From JBFONV01 sp040779335 (lineage in GTDB: Bacteria; Pseudomonadota; Gammaproteobacteria; Enterobacterales; Alteromonadaceae), in NCBI GenBank assembly GCA_040779335.1, contig JBFONV010000008.1, positions 113,675 through 177,674 on the forward strand: a stretch of 64,000 bases of DNA, read 5' to 3'. The notes beneath the pieces are model-generated. The model worked only from the letters and a program-made list of their open reading frames with translations. It searched no databases and was not told the origin of the DNA. Made by a program: the position numbers and the translations under genes. Below are positions 17,166 to 27,124 of this stretch, piece by piece; position 1 is the stretch's first letter, and the number at the start of each line of letters is the position of its first letter.

Positions 17166-18356
17166 TTATTCAACCTGACAGACCAAACCTTTTAGGTAGT
17201 AACCTTCAGGATAATTAGACGAAACAGGGTGGTCGGCGGCTTGATGCAAACGATCAACAATATAAACTGATTTATTTGCATCTAATGCGGCATCTGCGAC
17301 CACTTTTTGAAATAGACTTGATTCTAATAAACCAGAACAAGAGAAGGTTAACAAAATGCCGTTAGGGTTTAGTAGCTGCATGGCAAGCATATTAATGTCT
17401 TTATAACCTCTGCATGCTCTAGTGAGTTGGGCTTTAGAGTCGACAAATTTAGGCGGATCTAAAATGATCATATCAAAGGTGCGTTTTTCATCTCGATAAC
17501 GGCGTAATAATTGGAAAACGTCTTCCTTTATAAATGAGACGTTTTTACTCTCTAAATTATTTAGCTGTAAGTTGCGTTGGGCCATGTCTAACGCTGTTTG
17601 TGAAACATCGACATTAATAACTTCCTTTGCATCATTTGCTGCACAGTGTAAAGAGAATGTCCCAGTGTACGAGAAACAGTTTAATATCGATTTACCTTTT
17701 GCATATTTACCTGCGGTTAATCGAGAGTCACGTTGATCAAGATAAAAGCCGGTCTTATGGCCAGTGGCAATATCTACATGAATTTTTATCCCGTGCTCTT
17801 CAATCACACATTCCGTAGTATGGTAAGGCTCTGTTAACCAGCCAGTTGTCGGTGTTAAGCCTTCTTTTTTTCTCACCTCTACGTCTGAACGCTCATAAAT
17901 ATGGCAGTCTGGGTATAGTTCCGTTAGACAATCAACAATGGTGTGACGATGAAAATCGGCACCAGCACTCAGTAATTGGCAGACGATAAAATGATCATAT
18001 TTATCTATAGTAATACCGGGTAAACCGTCTGATTCGCCAGCGATCAGCCTATAGCCTGTTAATTGACCTTCACTAATGAACCAATCGCGTCTTTTTTGTG
18101 CCTTGGATAATTTATCCAGAAAAAATTCCCGATCAATTTCTTGTGACTCGTCAAAGCTCCATACTCGCACACTAATTTGGGATTCGGGGGAATATGCTCC
18201 TTTAGCGAGCCAATTGCCCTTACTGTCCAAAACGTCTACTGTTTCACCTAATAAAGGCTTCCCTTTAATTTTGTTAATCGCTTTTGAAAAAATCCAAGGG
18301 TGTTTGCGCTTTAATGATTTTTCTCGACCAATATTTAAATATATTCTGGCTGACAT
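17166..18356 (-). CDS. rlmI: 23S rRNA m5C1962 methyltransferase
   Basis: 396 residues, same length as E. coli RlmI. An N-terminal PUA-like domain (GREKSLKRKHPWIFSKAI) is followed by an RsmB/RlmI-like methyltransferase with NCFSYTGTFSLH as the SAM motif, a DPPKF motif, and the catalytic Cys in TFSCSG. It acts on 23S rRNA. It is divergent from the acylphosphatase gene, which is also a neighbour of rlmI in E. coli. Confidence 0.96.
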   Translation of the reverse strand: MSARIYLNIGREKSLKRKHPWIFSKAINKIKGKPLLGETVDVLDSKGNWLAKGAYSPESQISVRVWSFDESQEIDREFFLDKLSKAQKRRDWFISEGQLTGYRLIAGESDGLPGITIDKYDHFIVCQLLSAGADFHRHTIVDCLTELYPDCHIYERSDVEVRKKEGLTPTTGWLTEPYHTTECVIEEHGIKIHVDIATGHKTGFYLDQRDSRLTAGKYAKGKSILNCFSYTGTFSLHCAANDAKEVINVDVSQTALDMAQRNLQLNNLESKNVSFIKEDVFQLLRRYRDEKRTFDMIILDPPKFVDSKAQLTRACRGYKDINMLAMQLLNPNGILLTFSCSGLLESSLFQKVVADAALDANKSVYIVDRLHQAADHPVSSNYPEGYYLKGLVCQVE

Positions 18357-18460
18357 ATGACTATACTTATCAATAAGTAAAAATTGTGCCGATTTTAGTC
18401 AATGGAGTCATCAGGTGCAAACAACTATTGGTATTTATATTTTTTAAAGGATCTCTATCA

Positions 18461-18730
18461 ATGAAAGTAAGCTATATAGTGCACGTTAGCGGGCAAGTTC
18501 AAGGAGTCTATTTTCGAGTGTCTAGTCAGCAGCAAGCGATTGAATATGGTTTAAGTGGCTATGCGCGAAATTTAGCCGATGGTGACGTTGAAGTTTTAGT
18601 CTGTGGAGAACAAGATAATGTTGATAAGATGCTTGCGTGGTTAAAGCACGGTCCACCCCAGGCTAAAGTGGAAAATATTCAGCAAAAACAAGTACAATGG
18701 CAAGAACACAATCACTTTTCAATTGGTTAA
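18461..18730 (+). CDS. acyP: acylphosphatase
   Basis: 89 residues, normal family length, hydrolysing acyl phosphates. GQVQGVYFRV contains the phosphate loop with the catalytic Arg, and GLSGYARNLADGDVEV contains the catalytic Asn. ATG at 18461 with AAAGGA 9 bp upstream is preferred to a longer in-frame start with no family counterpart. The next gene begins 15 bp downstream. Confidence 0.94.
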   Translation: MKVSYIVHVSGQVQGVYFRVSSQQQAIEYGLSGYARNLADGDVEVLVCGEQDNVDKMLAWLKHGPPQAKVENIQQKQVQWQEHNHFSIG

Positions 18731-18745
18731 GCGTAAGGAAAACGT

Positions 18746-19732
18746 TTGAAATATATTAGGGTTTTAGAAAATAAACAATTAAGTATTGCCTCAACATTAA
18801 AACCACAGCCAGGTGCAGACGAATGTTTAATTCGCGTCAGGGCAATCGGCATTAATCGAGCAGATCTACTGCAAAGGGATGGAAAATATCCGGCACCTAA
18901 AGGAGAGTCTTCGATTTTAGGGTTAGAAATTTCAGGAGAAGTTGTTGAAAGTGATAGCAAAGGGCGTTGGCAAAAAGGAGCAAAAGTTTTTGGTTTAGTC
19001 GCAGGTGGCGGTTATGCTCAATATGTTAAAGTAAAATCATCACATTTGATGAAACTCCCTGAACATTTTACGTTTGCGCAAGGTGCAGCGACGGCAGAAA
19101 CGTTTCTAACCGCTTATCAAAGTTTATTTACTATTGCTAAATTACAATCTGGTCAATCTGTGCTGCTTCATGCCGGGGCCAGCGGTGTTGGTACAGCGGC
19201 CATTCAGCTTGCGAAATCTATGGGGTGTAATGTTGTTGTAACAGTGGGGTCGAATGAAAAGGCTAAAGCTTGCCTATTATTAGGGGCTGATGCTGTTATC
19301 AACTATAACGAAGAGGATTTTGTCGAATGGACCCAAAAAAATTACCCGCAAGGATTTGATGTTATTCTTGATGTTGTGGCGGGAAATTATTTAAATAAAA
19401 ATATTATTGTTGCAGCGCTTGATGCCAATATTGTGATCTTGGCAATGCTCGGTGGGCGATATAGTGACGCGGTTGATATTGCTAAATTGCTGATGAAAAG
19501 GATCACAGTTTCAGCGTCAACATTGCGCAACAGAAGTGATAGTTATAAAGAACATCTAGTAAACAGTTTTATCACTGAGTTTGGTGAGAACTTAAATAAT
19601 GGTTCAATAGGCCCAGTGATTGATACTGAGTTTGATTGGCAAAATGCAGATGCAGCACATCAAAAAATGGCAGCTAACGCTAATATAGGTAAATTAGTGC
19701 TGAACATGTCTGATAACGATGAACCTGCTTAG
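18746..19732 (+). CDS. NAD(P)H quinone oxidoreductase, PIG3-like MDR family
   Basis: 328 residues of the medium-chain dehydrogenase superfamily without the catalytic zinc ligands, as in quinone oxidoreductases. The N-terminal GroES-like domain has GINRADLLQRDGKYP (PIG3 subgroup), and the Rossmann domain has LLHAGASGVGTAAIQLAK. It starts at TTG (18746) with AAGGAA 5 bp upstream and no competing ATG. It probably forms an operon with acyP. Confidence 0.88.
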   Translation: MKYIRVLENKQLSIASTLKPQPGADECLIRVRAIGINRADLLQRDGKYPAPKGESSILGLEISGEVVESDSKGRWQKGAKVFGLVAGGGYAQYVKVKSSHLMKLPEHFTFAQGAATAETFLTAYQSLFTIAKLQSGQSVLLHAGASGVGTAAIQLAKSMGCNVVVTVGSNEKAKACLLLGADAVINYNEEDFVEWTQKNYPQGFDVILDVVAGNYLNKNIIVAALDANIVILAMLGGRYSDAVDIAKLLMKRITVSASTLRNRSDSYKEHLVNSFITEFGENLNNGSIGPVIDTEFDWQNADAAHQKMAANANIGKLVLNMSDNDEPA

Positions 19733-19760
19733 TTTTTAATATGATTCATAATACTTTCAC

Positions 19761-19973
19761 TCATGCTGACCCTATATAGGTAAAGCGTTTTATTTGAAGG
19801 CCATCACGTTCAATGACTTCATCAAACATAGATAGGGGCCGAACCCATACGTCCCTATCTCCATATAAGGGTTGATAAACCACCATTTCCTCTTCTGTTT
19901 CCGAATGTTTCGCAATGTGTAATACAAGGTAATAACTCCCTTTGAAATGTTGGTATTTTCCAAGTTTTAGCAT
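19761..19973 (-). CDS. DUF1653 small protein
   Basis: 70 residues with GKYQHFKGSYYLVLHIAKHSET, then Y-P-L-Y-G-like VVYQPLYGD and WVRPLSMFDE, the pattern of DUF1653. Cytoplasmic by sequence; function unknown. It is a single gene converging on the quinone oxidoreductase. Confidence 0.82.
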   Translation of the reverse strand: MLKLGKYQHFKGSYYLVLHIAKHSETEEEMVVYQPLYGDRDVWVRPLSMFDEVIERDGLQIKRFTYIGSA

Positions 19974-20090
19974 GAGAAGAAAGGCCCTAAATGTTTGAGA
20001 TTGAAACCGATAATAACATAGAAATCATTTAGTTATAATGCCGGTGGTTTTAGCTTTATCGGGGGGATTATTAAACAATATGTGAGAATA

Positions 20091-20481
20091 GGTTACAGGA
20101 GCTTTTATTTGAAAAGAATGAACTGACGAATTCAGGTCGACTATTTGAATATTTAAATAGTTTTGTTATCAACTGATATATGGAAATTGGTTACGGGAGC
20201 TTTTATTTGAAAAGAGTGAACTGACGACTTCGGGTCGACTATTTGAATGTTTAAATAGTTTTATTATCAACTGATATATGGAAATTGGTTACGGGAGCTT
20301 TTATTTGAAAAGAGTGAACTGACGACTTCGGGTCAACTATTTGAATGTTTAAATAGTTTTATTATCAACTGATATATAGAAATTGGTTACGGGAGCTTTT
20401 ATTTGAAAAGAGTGAACTGACGACTTCGGGTCGACTATTTGAATGTTTAAATAGTTTTGTTATTAATTGAAATATGGGAAT
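20091..20481 (-). repeat. four 98-bp tandem repeats derived from the 3' end of tRNA-fMet
   Basis: The motif GGTTACGGGAGC (GGTTACAGGAGC in the first) recurs at 20091, 20189, 20287 and 20385, and the true tRNA 3' end (GGTTGCGGGAGC) follows at 20483, always 98 bp apart. Read on the minus strand, each unit lies in the 3' trailer of the initiator tRNA. It carries a tRNA-like tail (CCCGAAGTCGTCAGTTCA, then an insertion, then GCTCCCGTAACC), plus an AT-rich spacer with a CTATTT/AAATAG hairpin. The middle units differ at only a few bases; the unit farthest from the tRNA has diverged more. This resembles the rtT repeats behind E. coli tyrT. Confidence 0.9.
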
Positions 20482-20558
<77 letters not shown>

Positions 20559-20655
20559 TCCGAATGGTTTTATCAGAAATGATAAAACAAGCCTTAGAAG
20601 TTTCGATTCATTCTAAAAGAACTGTTCTCAGGTTCATCCCCTGAAAGCGAGGCGT

Positions 20656-20684
20656 ATCATAAGGATACCTTCAGCATTTTGCAA
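20656..20684 (-). promoter_or_regulatory. promoter of the initiator tRNA transcript
   Basis: On the minus strand, TTGCAA (-35) and TATGAT (-10) are separated by 17 bp. A GC-rich discriminator (ACGCCTCGC) follows, as in stringently controlled stable-RNA promoters. The leader to the tRNA is about 90 nt and includes a 9-bp hairpin (20567-20588) that may serve processing. Confidence 0.7.
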
Positions 20685-20844
20685 CCTGTTTTACTTAAAA
20701 AAGTGTACTTTTATTAAGGTCGCTAGTTAATCCAGCAGATTGCGTGCTATTTTTGAGCAATCTGTAGGCTTAATCATATATTGTGTTTAAGTCGGAGGTG
20801 TCTTTGTTTATAATCGCCGCCACATATCCGTATGGAATTTAACC

Positions 20845-23001
20845 ATGATCCAATTTTTAGCTTTAACATCATTTGGAATAGAAACCTTACTCGCCGATGA
20901 AATTAAATCATTAGGTGGTCAAAGCGTTGTACAAAAACCCGAAGGTGTTTATTTTTCCTGTTCGTTAGAGCTTGGTTATAACATTTGTTTGTGGACACGT
21001 TTTGCCACTCGGGTAATGCTTAAGCTTGGTGAAGGCGAAGCTAAAAACAAAGATGAGTTATTTAAAGCGGCTGCAGCTGTTAATTGGTCTAAGGTATTTT
21101 CTCACTCGAATACTTTTGCGGTAGATTTTGTTGGCAAAAGTGAAGAGATCCGAAATAGTCAATTTGGTGGTTTAACGGTTAAGGATGCCATAGTCGATCA
21201 TTTTCGTGATAATGGTTATGAACGTCCTTCAGTTGATAAAAGCGATCCCAATATACGTATTCAAGCTCGCTTATTAAAAAATAATGTCACATTCTACCTC
21301 GATTTCTCTGGACGAGGACTGTTTCAGCGTGGTTATAGACGCCACTCAGGTGCCGCGCCATTAAAAGAAAACCTAGCGGCGGCTATTATTAAACGTTCTG
21401 GTTGGCTAGAAGATACCAGCAAACCATTAGTTGATCCCATGTGTGGCTCAGGCACTATCTTAATTGAAGCGGTTTCTATGGCGGCAGGAGAGGCGCCAGG
21501 CATAGAACGTGAAAATTGGGGCTTTGAATTTTGGTTAGATCACGATGATAGTATCTGGCAAGAACAATTACATCAGGCAATGACGCGCTCAAGTGAAGGT
21601 ATTGAAAACTTGTCGATAAAAGTCTTCGGCAGTGATATTGATAGCCGAGTACTAAAAACGGCACAGCAAAATGCTAAAAATGCTGGCGTACAAAGATTCA
21701 TTGAGTTTTCTTGTAAAGATTCAAATAAAGTAAATAACACTTTTGGCAAGCCTGGCACCATATTATTTAATCCACCTTACGGTGAACGTATAGGTGAACT
21801 CCCTGAATTGGTTGAGAGTTTTGTATTATTGGGGCAAAAGTTAAAACAACAATTTGTTGATTGGCGGGTCGCAATACTGACCGCAAATGTCGAATTGTTG
21901 GCGATGTTAAAACTTGCCAGTACCAAACGTTATAAGTTTAAAAATGGTCCTTTAGATTGCCAACTTGCTTTGTACGACGTTGATGCCAAGCAACAAGCTA
22001 AAGATGCAGCTAATCCGCAAGCGAGTTTTGAACAAAAAGACTCAGCCTTTGCTAACCGTTTGAAAAAGAATATTAAAAGCTTAAAAGGGTGGTTAAAGGC
22101 TGGAAATATTGAATGCTATCGCGCTTATGACGCCGATATTCCTGAATATAATGTTGCGGTTGATATTTATGGTGAGTATTTAGTGATCCAAGAATACGCA
22201 GCTCCTGCCAATATTGAAGCTGATAAAGTCGCTAAGCGCTTGCAAGAAGTGATTTATTGGGCACCCAAAGTCTTTAATATTCCAACCGATAAAGTTGTAT
22301 TAAAAACCAGAGCTAAACAAAAAGGCAGTAATCAATATCAAAAAATTGATAAAAGTAAGCAATCTTTGGTGGTATCGGAATACGGCGCTAAGTTGAAAGT
22401 TAATTTGTGGGACTACTTAGATACGGGATTATTTTTAGATCATCGGAAAACCAGACAATTGGTAGCGAAAAAAGCCAAACAAAAGTCATTATTGAATTTG
22501 TTCGCTTATACTGGCTCGGTATCGGTGCAGGCGGCGTTGCATGGTGCTGAATCCGTTACTACGGTTGACATGTCAAATACTTATTTGAACTGGGCGCAGG
22601 ATAATTTTAATTTAAACAAATTATCCAGTCATAAATTCCAGTTCATTCAAGCCGACTGTTTACAATGGTTGAAAAATAATACCCAACAATTTGATGTGGT
22701 TTTTATTGACCCACCAACGTTTTCTAATTCTAAACGAATGGGTGAAAGCTTTGATGTACAGCGTGACCATGTTGTATTAATTACCGATGCGTTAAAAGCA
22801 CTAGCTCCTCAAGGCGAGCTGATATTTACCAATAATAAACGCAATTTCAAAATGGACTTTGACGCATTGAATGAATTAGGACTCAATGTTAAATCCTTGA
22901 GCAGTTTAACGTTAGATAAAGACTTTCAACGTAACCCTCACATTCACAATAGCTGGTTAATCACTCGTAAAGCAGCTGATGATAATGAGCAAAAAACATA
23001 A
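20845..23001 (+). CDS. rlmL: bifunctional 23S rRNA methyltransferase RlmKL
   Basis: 718 residues. THUMP domain (about 45-155), then the RlmL methyltransferase (m2G2445) with DPMCGSGTI and NPPYGER, then the RlmK methyltransferase (m7G2069) with LNLFAYTGSVSVQA and DPPTFSNSKRM. The fused two-enzyme form is normal in gammaproteobacteria. The next gene overlaps its stop codon by one base. The rlmKL-uup order is as in E. coli. Confidence 0.97.
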   Translation: MIQFLALTSFGIETLLADEIKSLGGQSVVQKPEGVYFSCSLELGYNICLWTRFATRVMLKLGEGEAKNKDELFKAAAAVNWSKVFSHSNTFAVDFVGKSEEIRNSQFGGLTVKDAIVDHFRDNGYERPSVDKSDPNIRIQARLLKNNVTFYLDFSGRGLFQRGYRRHSGAAPLKENLAAAIIKRSGWLEDTSKPLVDPMCGSGTILIEAVSMAAGEAPGIERENWGFEFWLDHDDSIWQEQLHQAMTRSSEGIENLSIKVFGSDIDSRVLKTAQQNAKNAGVQRFIEFSCKDSNKVNNTFGKPGTILFNPPYGERIGELPELVESFVLLGQKLKQQFVDWRVAILTANVELLAMLKLASTKRYKFKNGPLDCQLALYDVDAKQQAKDAANPQASFEQKDSAFANRLKKNIKSLKGWLKAGNIECYRAYDADIPEYNVAVDIYGEYLVIQEYAAPANIEADKVAKRLQEVIYWAPKVFNIPTDKVVLKTRAKQKGSNQYQKIDKSKQSLVVSEYGAKLKVNLWDYLDTGLFLDHRKTRQLVAKKAKQKSLLNLFAYTGSVSVQAALHGAESVTTVDMSNTYLNWAQDNFNLNKLSSHKFQFIQADCLQWLKNNTQQFDVVFIDPPTFSNSKRMGESFDVQRDHVVLITDALKALAPQGELIFTNNKRNFKMDFDALNELGLNVKSLSSLTLDKDFQRNPHIHNSWLITRKAADDNEQKT

Positions 23002-23231
23002 TGCCAAGCGCTTACATTTTATATAGTAGTGAAGGTTGTCATTTATGTGAACAAGCGTTGGCTATATGTTTACTGTACCTTTCATCAGAACAGATAACCA
23101 TTGTTGATATCGTTGACGATGAATCGTTGGTTGAGCGATATGGCATGTCTATTCCGGTACTCAAGCGCAATGTAGATAACGAAGAACTGTATTGGCCCTT
23201 TACCACAGAACAAATTATTGAGTTTATATAA
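23001..23231 (+). CDS. glutaredoxin-like thiol protein (DUF836-type)
   Basis: 76 residues with a thioredoxin-fold start (AYILYSSEGCHLCEQAL) and redox pair C13-x-x-C16, then the cis-Pro of YGMSIPVLK. Such short glutaredoxin-like proteins probably take part in thiol-disulfide exchange; the partner is unknown. Its ATG overlaps the rlmKL stop and it ends 2 bp before uup, so the three are one translationally coupled unit. Confidence 0.83.
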   Translation: MPSAYILYSSEGCHLCEQALAICLLYLSSEQITIVDIVDDESLVERYGMSIPVLKRNVDNEELYWPFTTEQIIEFI

Positions 23232-23233
23232 GT

Positions 23234-25147
23234 ATGGAATTAATCCGCATAACCCAAGCCGAATTGGCGTTTGGGGAAGATAAAATATTAGATAGAGCTG
23301 AATTACGTATTAAAAGTGGTGAACGAGTCTGTTTAGTGGGGCGTAATGGTGCGGGTAAGTCGTCTTTATTAAAAGTACTGTTTTCTAAACAGAAACTAGA
23401 TGATGGGCAACTTGTTATTTCTAATAATGTGCAATTGGCTATGTTAGAGCAAGATCCACCTGAATCTTGTGACATGAGTATCTTTGAATACGTAGCCCAA
23501 GGCGTTAAAGAAAATGCCGAGTTGTTAAAAAGGTATCACGTCTTGATTAATGATATTAGCCAAGATCCTTCAGAGGCTAACTTAAATAAGCTCGCCAACG
23601 TACAACAGGCACTTGAGCAAGCCAATGCTTGGCAAGATGAACAACGTATAGAGCAAGTGCTAAGCACATTATTTTTGCAAGCGGACAACCGAGTTAGTGA
23701 TTTATCTGGTGGTTGGCTTCGTAAACTTGCGCTAGCAAAAGCGTTAGTGAGTAATCCTGATGTGTTGTTGCTTGATGAACCTACTAACCATTTAGATATT
23801 CAAAGTGTGCTTTGGCTGGAACAGTTTTTAAAAGACTTTCCTGGTACGATTGTATTCATTAGTCACGATAGGGCATTTATTCGGGGATTATCAACACGAA
23901 TCGTTGATTTAGATCGAGGCAAACTGACCAGTTACCCTGGAAACTATGACGTTTATATTGAGCAAAAACAACATGACTTGCAGGTTGAAGCAACTCAAAA
24001 TGCGTTGTTTGATAAACGCCTTGCTGAAGAAGAAGTTTGGATACGACAAGGTATCAAAGCACGTCGAACTCGCAATGAAGGACGGGTTAGAGCGCTTGAG
24101 AAACTGAGGGTTGAACGCCAAGCGCGACGTGAAATCAAAAACCAAGGTGATATTAATATATCTAAAGGTGATCGCTCGGGTAAATTAGTGTTTGAATCTG
24201 AGCAGTTAACGATGGCTTTTGACGATAAAGTCATTATTCACGAACTTGATTTATTGATCACTCGTGGTGATAGAATAGCGTTGATCGGCGCAAACGGCAC
24301 CGGCAAATCGACCTTAATTAAATTATTGATGGAGCAGTTACAACCTACATCTGGAAAAATGCGGATTGGGGTAAACCTTGATATTGCCTATTTTGATCAA
24401 CATAGAGATCAGTTAGACCCAGATAAAACGGTACAAGATACGGTCGCCGAAGGTAAGCAAGATATTACGGTTAATGGCAGAACTCGTCACGTTTTAGGGT
24501 ATTTACAAGATTTTCTTTTCAGTCCTAAAAGGGCAAGAACACCAGTAAGAGCGTTATCAGGCGGAGAGAAAAACCGTTTATTGTTAGCGCGTTTGTTTTT
24601 AAGACCGAGTAATTTACTGATTTTAGATGAACCAACTAATGATTTGGATATTGAAACATTGGAATTACTTGAAGAAGTCGTTGCTAATTATGCTGGTACT
24701 GTTATTTTAGTCAGCCATGATCGTGATTTCGTCAATAATTGTGTTGATACCTGTCTATATTTTGACGGTAGTGGCCATATAACGCAGATAGTGGGTGGCT
24801 ACGATGATGTTGATAGTTATTTAGCGATGAAAGCAGAACAACGTAAGGCTTTGTCGGCTAACGTTGACAAAAAGAGTGCTAAAACTGGCGAAAGTGTTAA
24901 GCCAGCACAAGTGAAAAAGACTGCGAAGAAAAAATTATCATTTAAAGAAAAGAATGAATTAGAAGCTTTGCCCGATCAAATCGATGAATTAGAGAATTTG
25001 ATTGCATCTTTACAGTCGAAAGTAAACGAAGCAGATTTTTTTAGCAAAGATTCAGAATATACTCAGAAAATTTTGAACCAGCTGCAAGAAAGTGAGTCGA
25101 AGCTTGAAGTCGCTTTCCTAAGGTGGCAAGAGCTGGATGAACTATAA
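23234..25147 (+). CDS. uup: ABC-F ATPase Uup
   Basis: 637 residues, two ABC domains without membrane segments. Walker A GRNGAGKSS and GANGTGKST; signatures LSGGWLRKLALAKAL and LSGGEKNRLLLARLF; Walker B LLLDEPTNHLD and LILDEPTNDLD. The charged linker between the domains (residues about 245-310) is the ABC-F interaction motif, and a C-terminal coiled coil (about 560-637) is typical of Uup. ABC-F proteins act on ribosomes; Uup also affects transposon excision in E. coli. Confidence 0.95.
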   Translation: MELIRITQAELAFGEDKILDRAELRIKSGERVCLVGRNGAGKSSLLKVLFSKQKLDDGQLVISNNVQLAMLEQDPPESCDMSIFEYVAQGVKENAELLKRYHVLINDISQDPSEANLNKLANVQQALEQANAWQDEQRIEQVLSTLFLQADNRVSDLSGGWLRKLALAKALVSNPDVLLLDEPTNHLDIQSVLWLEQFLKDFPGTIVFISHDRAFIRGLSTRIVDLDRGKLTSYPGNYDVYIEQKQHDLQVEATQNALFDKRLAEEEVWIRQGIKARRTRNEGRVRALEKLRVERQARREIKNQGDINISKGDRSGKLVFESEQLTMAFDDKVIIHELDLLITRGDRIALIGANGTGKSTLIKLLMEQLQPTSGKMRIGVNLDIAYFDQHRDQLDPDKTVQDTVAEGKQDITVNGRTRHVLGYLQDFLFSPKRARTPVRALSGGEKNRLLLARLFLRPSNLLILDEPTNDLDIETLELLEEVVANYAGTVILVSHDRDFVNNCVDTCLYFDGSGHITQIVGGYDDVDSYLAMKAEQRKALSANVDKKSAKTGESVKPAQVKKTAKKKLSFKEKNELEALPDQIDELENLIASLQSKVNEADFFSKDSEYTQKILNQLQESESKLEVAFLRWQELDEL

Positions 25148-25173
25148 CAAGAAAGTGAGAGTTAAGTAGTTAA

Positions 25174-26946
25174 ATGAACAAATTTGTAAAAACGTTATTA
25201 GCATTAGGGATCACTAGTGCATTTGGGTTGTCTGTAGCGAATGCTGCCACTTATCAAGTTATCGATAAAGGTGACATATCTTCATTAAAATATACCTATG
25301 CACAAGAAGAAAACAATGCTGGTGATATGGTTATGTCAGGAGCTAATGTTTATAACTTTCCGGTACAATTTCAATATTTAGAGCAGACTGACTATGACGC
25401 GATTGAGTTGCTAGCGGCAAGGAGTGCTGAAAGCGTACATGAACTTAGTGCTCTGCAAGATAAAGCCTTACTTGAGGCGGGCACTCCTACAGCGAATGAC
25501 CTTGCATGGGTTGTGCGATATTTGCAAAGCAAAAGCACCAATGTATATCAAAAGGTTGGCAATAATTCAGCGATAATAAATATTGGTGGTATATCGCAAG
25601 AGTTAGCAATTTTTGATACTACTTTTGAAGGGACGAATTCACTTACTCGCTCAACCAATGATTATGTTAACGGTATAACAGATGACGGTTGGGTATATGG
25701 TAATGGTAGTGCGCCATATTTGCCGTTAGAATATACCCAAGATGATGGTGGAGAGGTGACTTATTGGTTAAGAGAATTTACCAGTCGTGGCTATTTTTCT
25801 GTTGATTATGGTCAAACCATTATCGAAGTTATCCCACCCGAAAATCGTTTTGGTGGTGAATCAGCTATTTTAGATATCAGTGATAGTCATTATGCGGTTG
25901 GTTATGCCAGTGTTGCCATTGATGAAAGCAAATTAACGACCATTGAGGATGAATCGGGTGGTTGTGCCGATCCAGAAAATTTGGCTAATGTGCCTTTTGA
26001 AGTTTGTGTACAGGGCTTAGCCTCTAACCTTTATGATTTAAGAGCGTTTAAATGGTCATTAGATAGTAGTGGCGTTGTTAGCGAGGAAAATTTAGGGTTA
26101 TTAGTCACTCCTAATGAAGAAGATGTCAGGGCGTTTACCAGCGTAGCTCAGGCAGTTAACTCTCATGGTGTTGCGGTTGGTTTTGCTCATGGTTGGTGGG
26201 ATGAAACTGAAACAGAACCTGTAAAAAATGAGGCAAGAAAAACCTATGCGGTAGTTTATAAAGACGGCCGTGTGGTTGACTTTACTGAAGATCACAGCAA
26301 AGAGTTTGATTCAAGGGCGTACGATATTAATGATGCTGGTATTGCTGTTGGCCATGTGAATAAGTATGTAAATGGCACGCGTAGAACAAAATTTTACTAC
26401 GTTGATACTACAGATTTAGACAATATGACTATGGTGCAGCCAGAAGATTTTTTCACGGGGTCGTCAAGTACAGCAAAATCAATCAATGAAAACGGCATTA
26501 TTGTAGGCTATGGTGAAGTTGAAACTCATCAATATGATCCTGACCGTAGTTCAAATAACCCAAGAAGAACACATGCCTTTATGTATGACATTAATTCTAA
26601 TGCATTTACTGATTTAAATGATTTACTGTCTTGTAATTCAGTCTATACCGTCATAGAGGCAGCGGCAATTAACGAAAATAATGAAATTTCGGCAACAGCA
26701 ATTGTTAAGGTACCGCGTCGAGATCCAAAAGGTGAATTGATGCTTGGCGATGATGGCCAGCAACTTACCGAAGATGTGGTACGCGCCATTAAACTAGCGC
26801 CACTAGCAGGTGAAATTGAAGATTGTTCGCAAGTTGAAGAAAAGGTTGAACGCCAAGGCGCTGGTTTTGGCATGTTTACTGCCTTAGCTTTATTCTTAAT
26901 GGCATTGACTAGAAGAAAGCACCACAACGTCATTTGTCATAAATAA
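25174..26946 (+). CDS. DUF3466 exported protein with C-terminal membrane anchor
   Basis: 590 residues. Signal peptide about 1-24 (cleavage near ANA-AT). The body has repeated segments of the type ...DINDAGIAVGHVNK..., ...SINENGIIVGYGEV..., ...AINENNEIS..., the repeat pattern of DUF3466/HAF-like proteins. The C-terminus is a hydrophobic helix (FGMFTALALFLMALT) after a Gly-containing stretch, followed by a basic tail (RRKHH). That tripartite end looks like a sorting or anchor signal, but it lacks a clear GlyGly-CTERM motif. Function unknown. It lies between uup and rmf, where E. coli has pqiABC. Confidence 0.8.
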   Translation: MNKFVKTLLALGITSAFGLSVANAATYQVIDKGDISSLKYTYAQEENNAGDMVMSGANVYNFPVQFQYLEQTDYDAIELLAARSAESVHELSALQDKALLEAGTPTANDLAWVVRYLQSKSTNVYQKVGNNSAIINIGGISQELAIFDTTFEGTNSLTRSTNDYVNGITDDGWVYGNGSAPYLPLEYTQDDGGEVTYWLREFTSRGYFSVDYGQTIIEVIPPENRFGGESAILDISDSHYAVGYASVAIDESKLTTIEDESGGCADPENLANVPFEVCVQGLASNLYDLRAFKWSLDSSGVVSEENLGLLVTPNEEDVRAFTSVAQAVNSHGVAVGFAHGWWDETETEPVKNEARKTYAVVYKDGRVVDFTEDHSKEFDSRAYDINDAGIAVGHVNKYVNGTRRTKFYYVDTTDLDNMTMVQPEDFFTGSSSTAKSINENGIIVGYGEVETHQYDPDRSSNNPRRTHAFMYDINSNAFTDLNDLLSCNSVYTVIEAAAINENNEISATAIVKVPRRDPKGELMLGDDGQQLTEDVVRAIKLAPLAGEIEDCSQVEEKVERQGAGFGMFTALALFLMALTRRKHHNVICHK

Positions 26947-26968
26947 AACTCTAGTTATTTTTAATTAT

Positions 26969-26995
26969 AAGCGCTCTGTTGAGCGCTTTTTTTTT
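26969..26995 (+). terminator. rho-independent terminator after DUF3466 gene
   Basis: Stem AAGCGCTC / GAGCGCTT with loop TGTT, then a run of seven or more T. Confidence 0.9.
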
Positions 26996-27124
26996 ATCTA
27001 AATTTTAGTCTTTATCAATACGTTAATTACATTGGTAAATTTTCGGGTTGAATTATCTAATTTCGTTAGCTATTCCTTAATAGTGCACTTTGTGTGCGAA
27101 CCGCAAGCGAAGGAGAGAAAATTA

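Noticed and set aside
20091..20481. CRISPR array or satellite at the 98-bp repeats
   Set aside because: The whole 98-bp unit repeats with no unique spacers, and the phase and sequence match the tRNA 3' end, so it is a tRNA-trailer tandem repeat.
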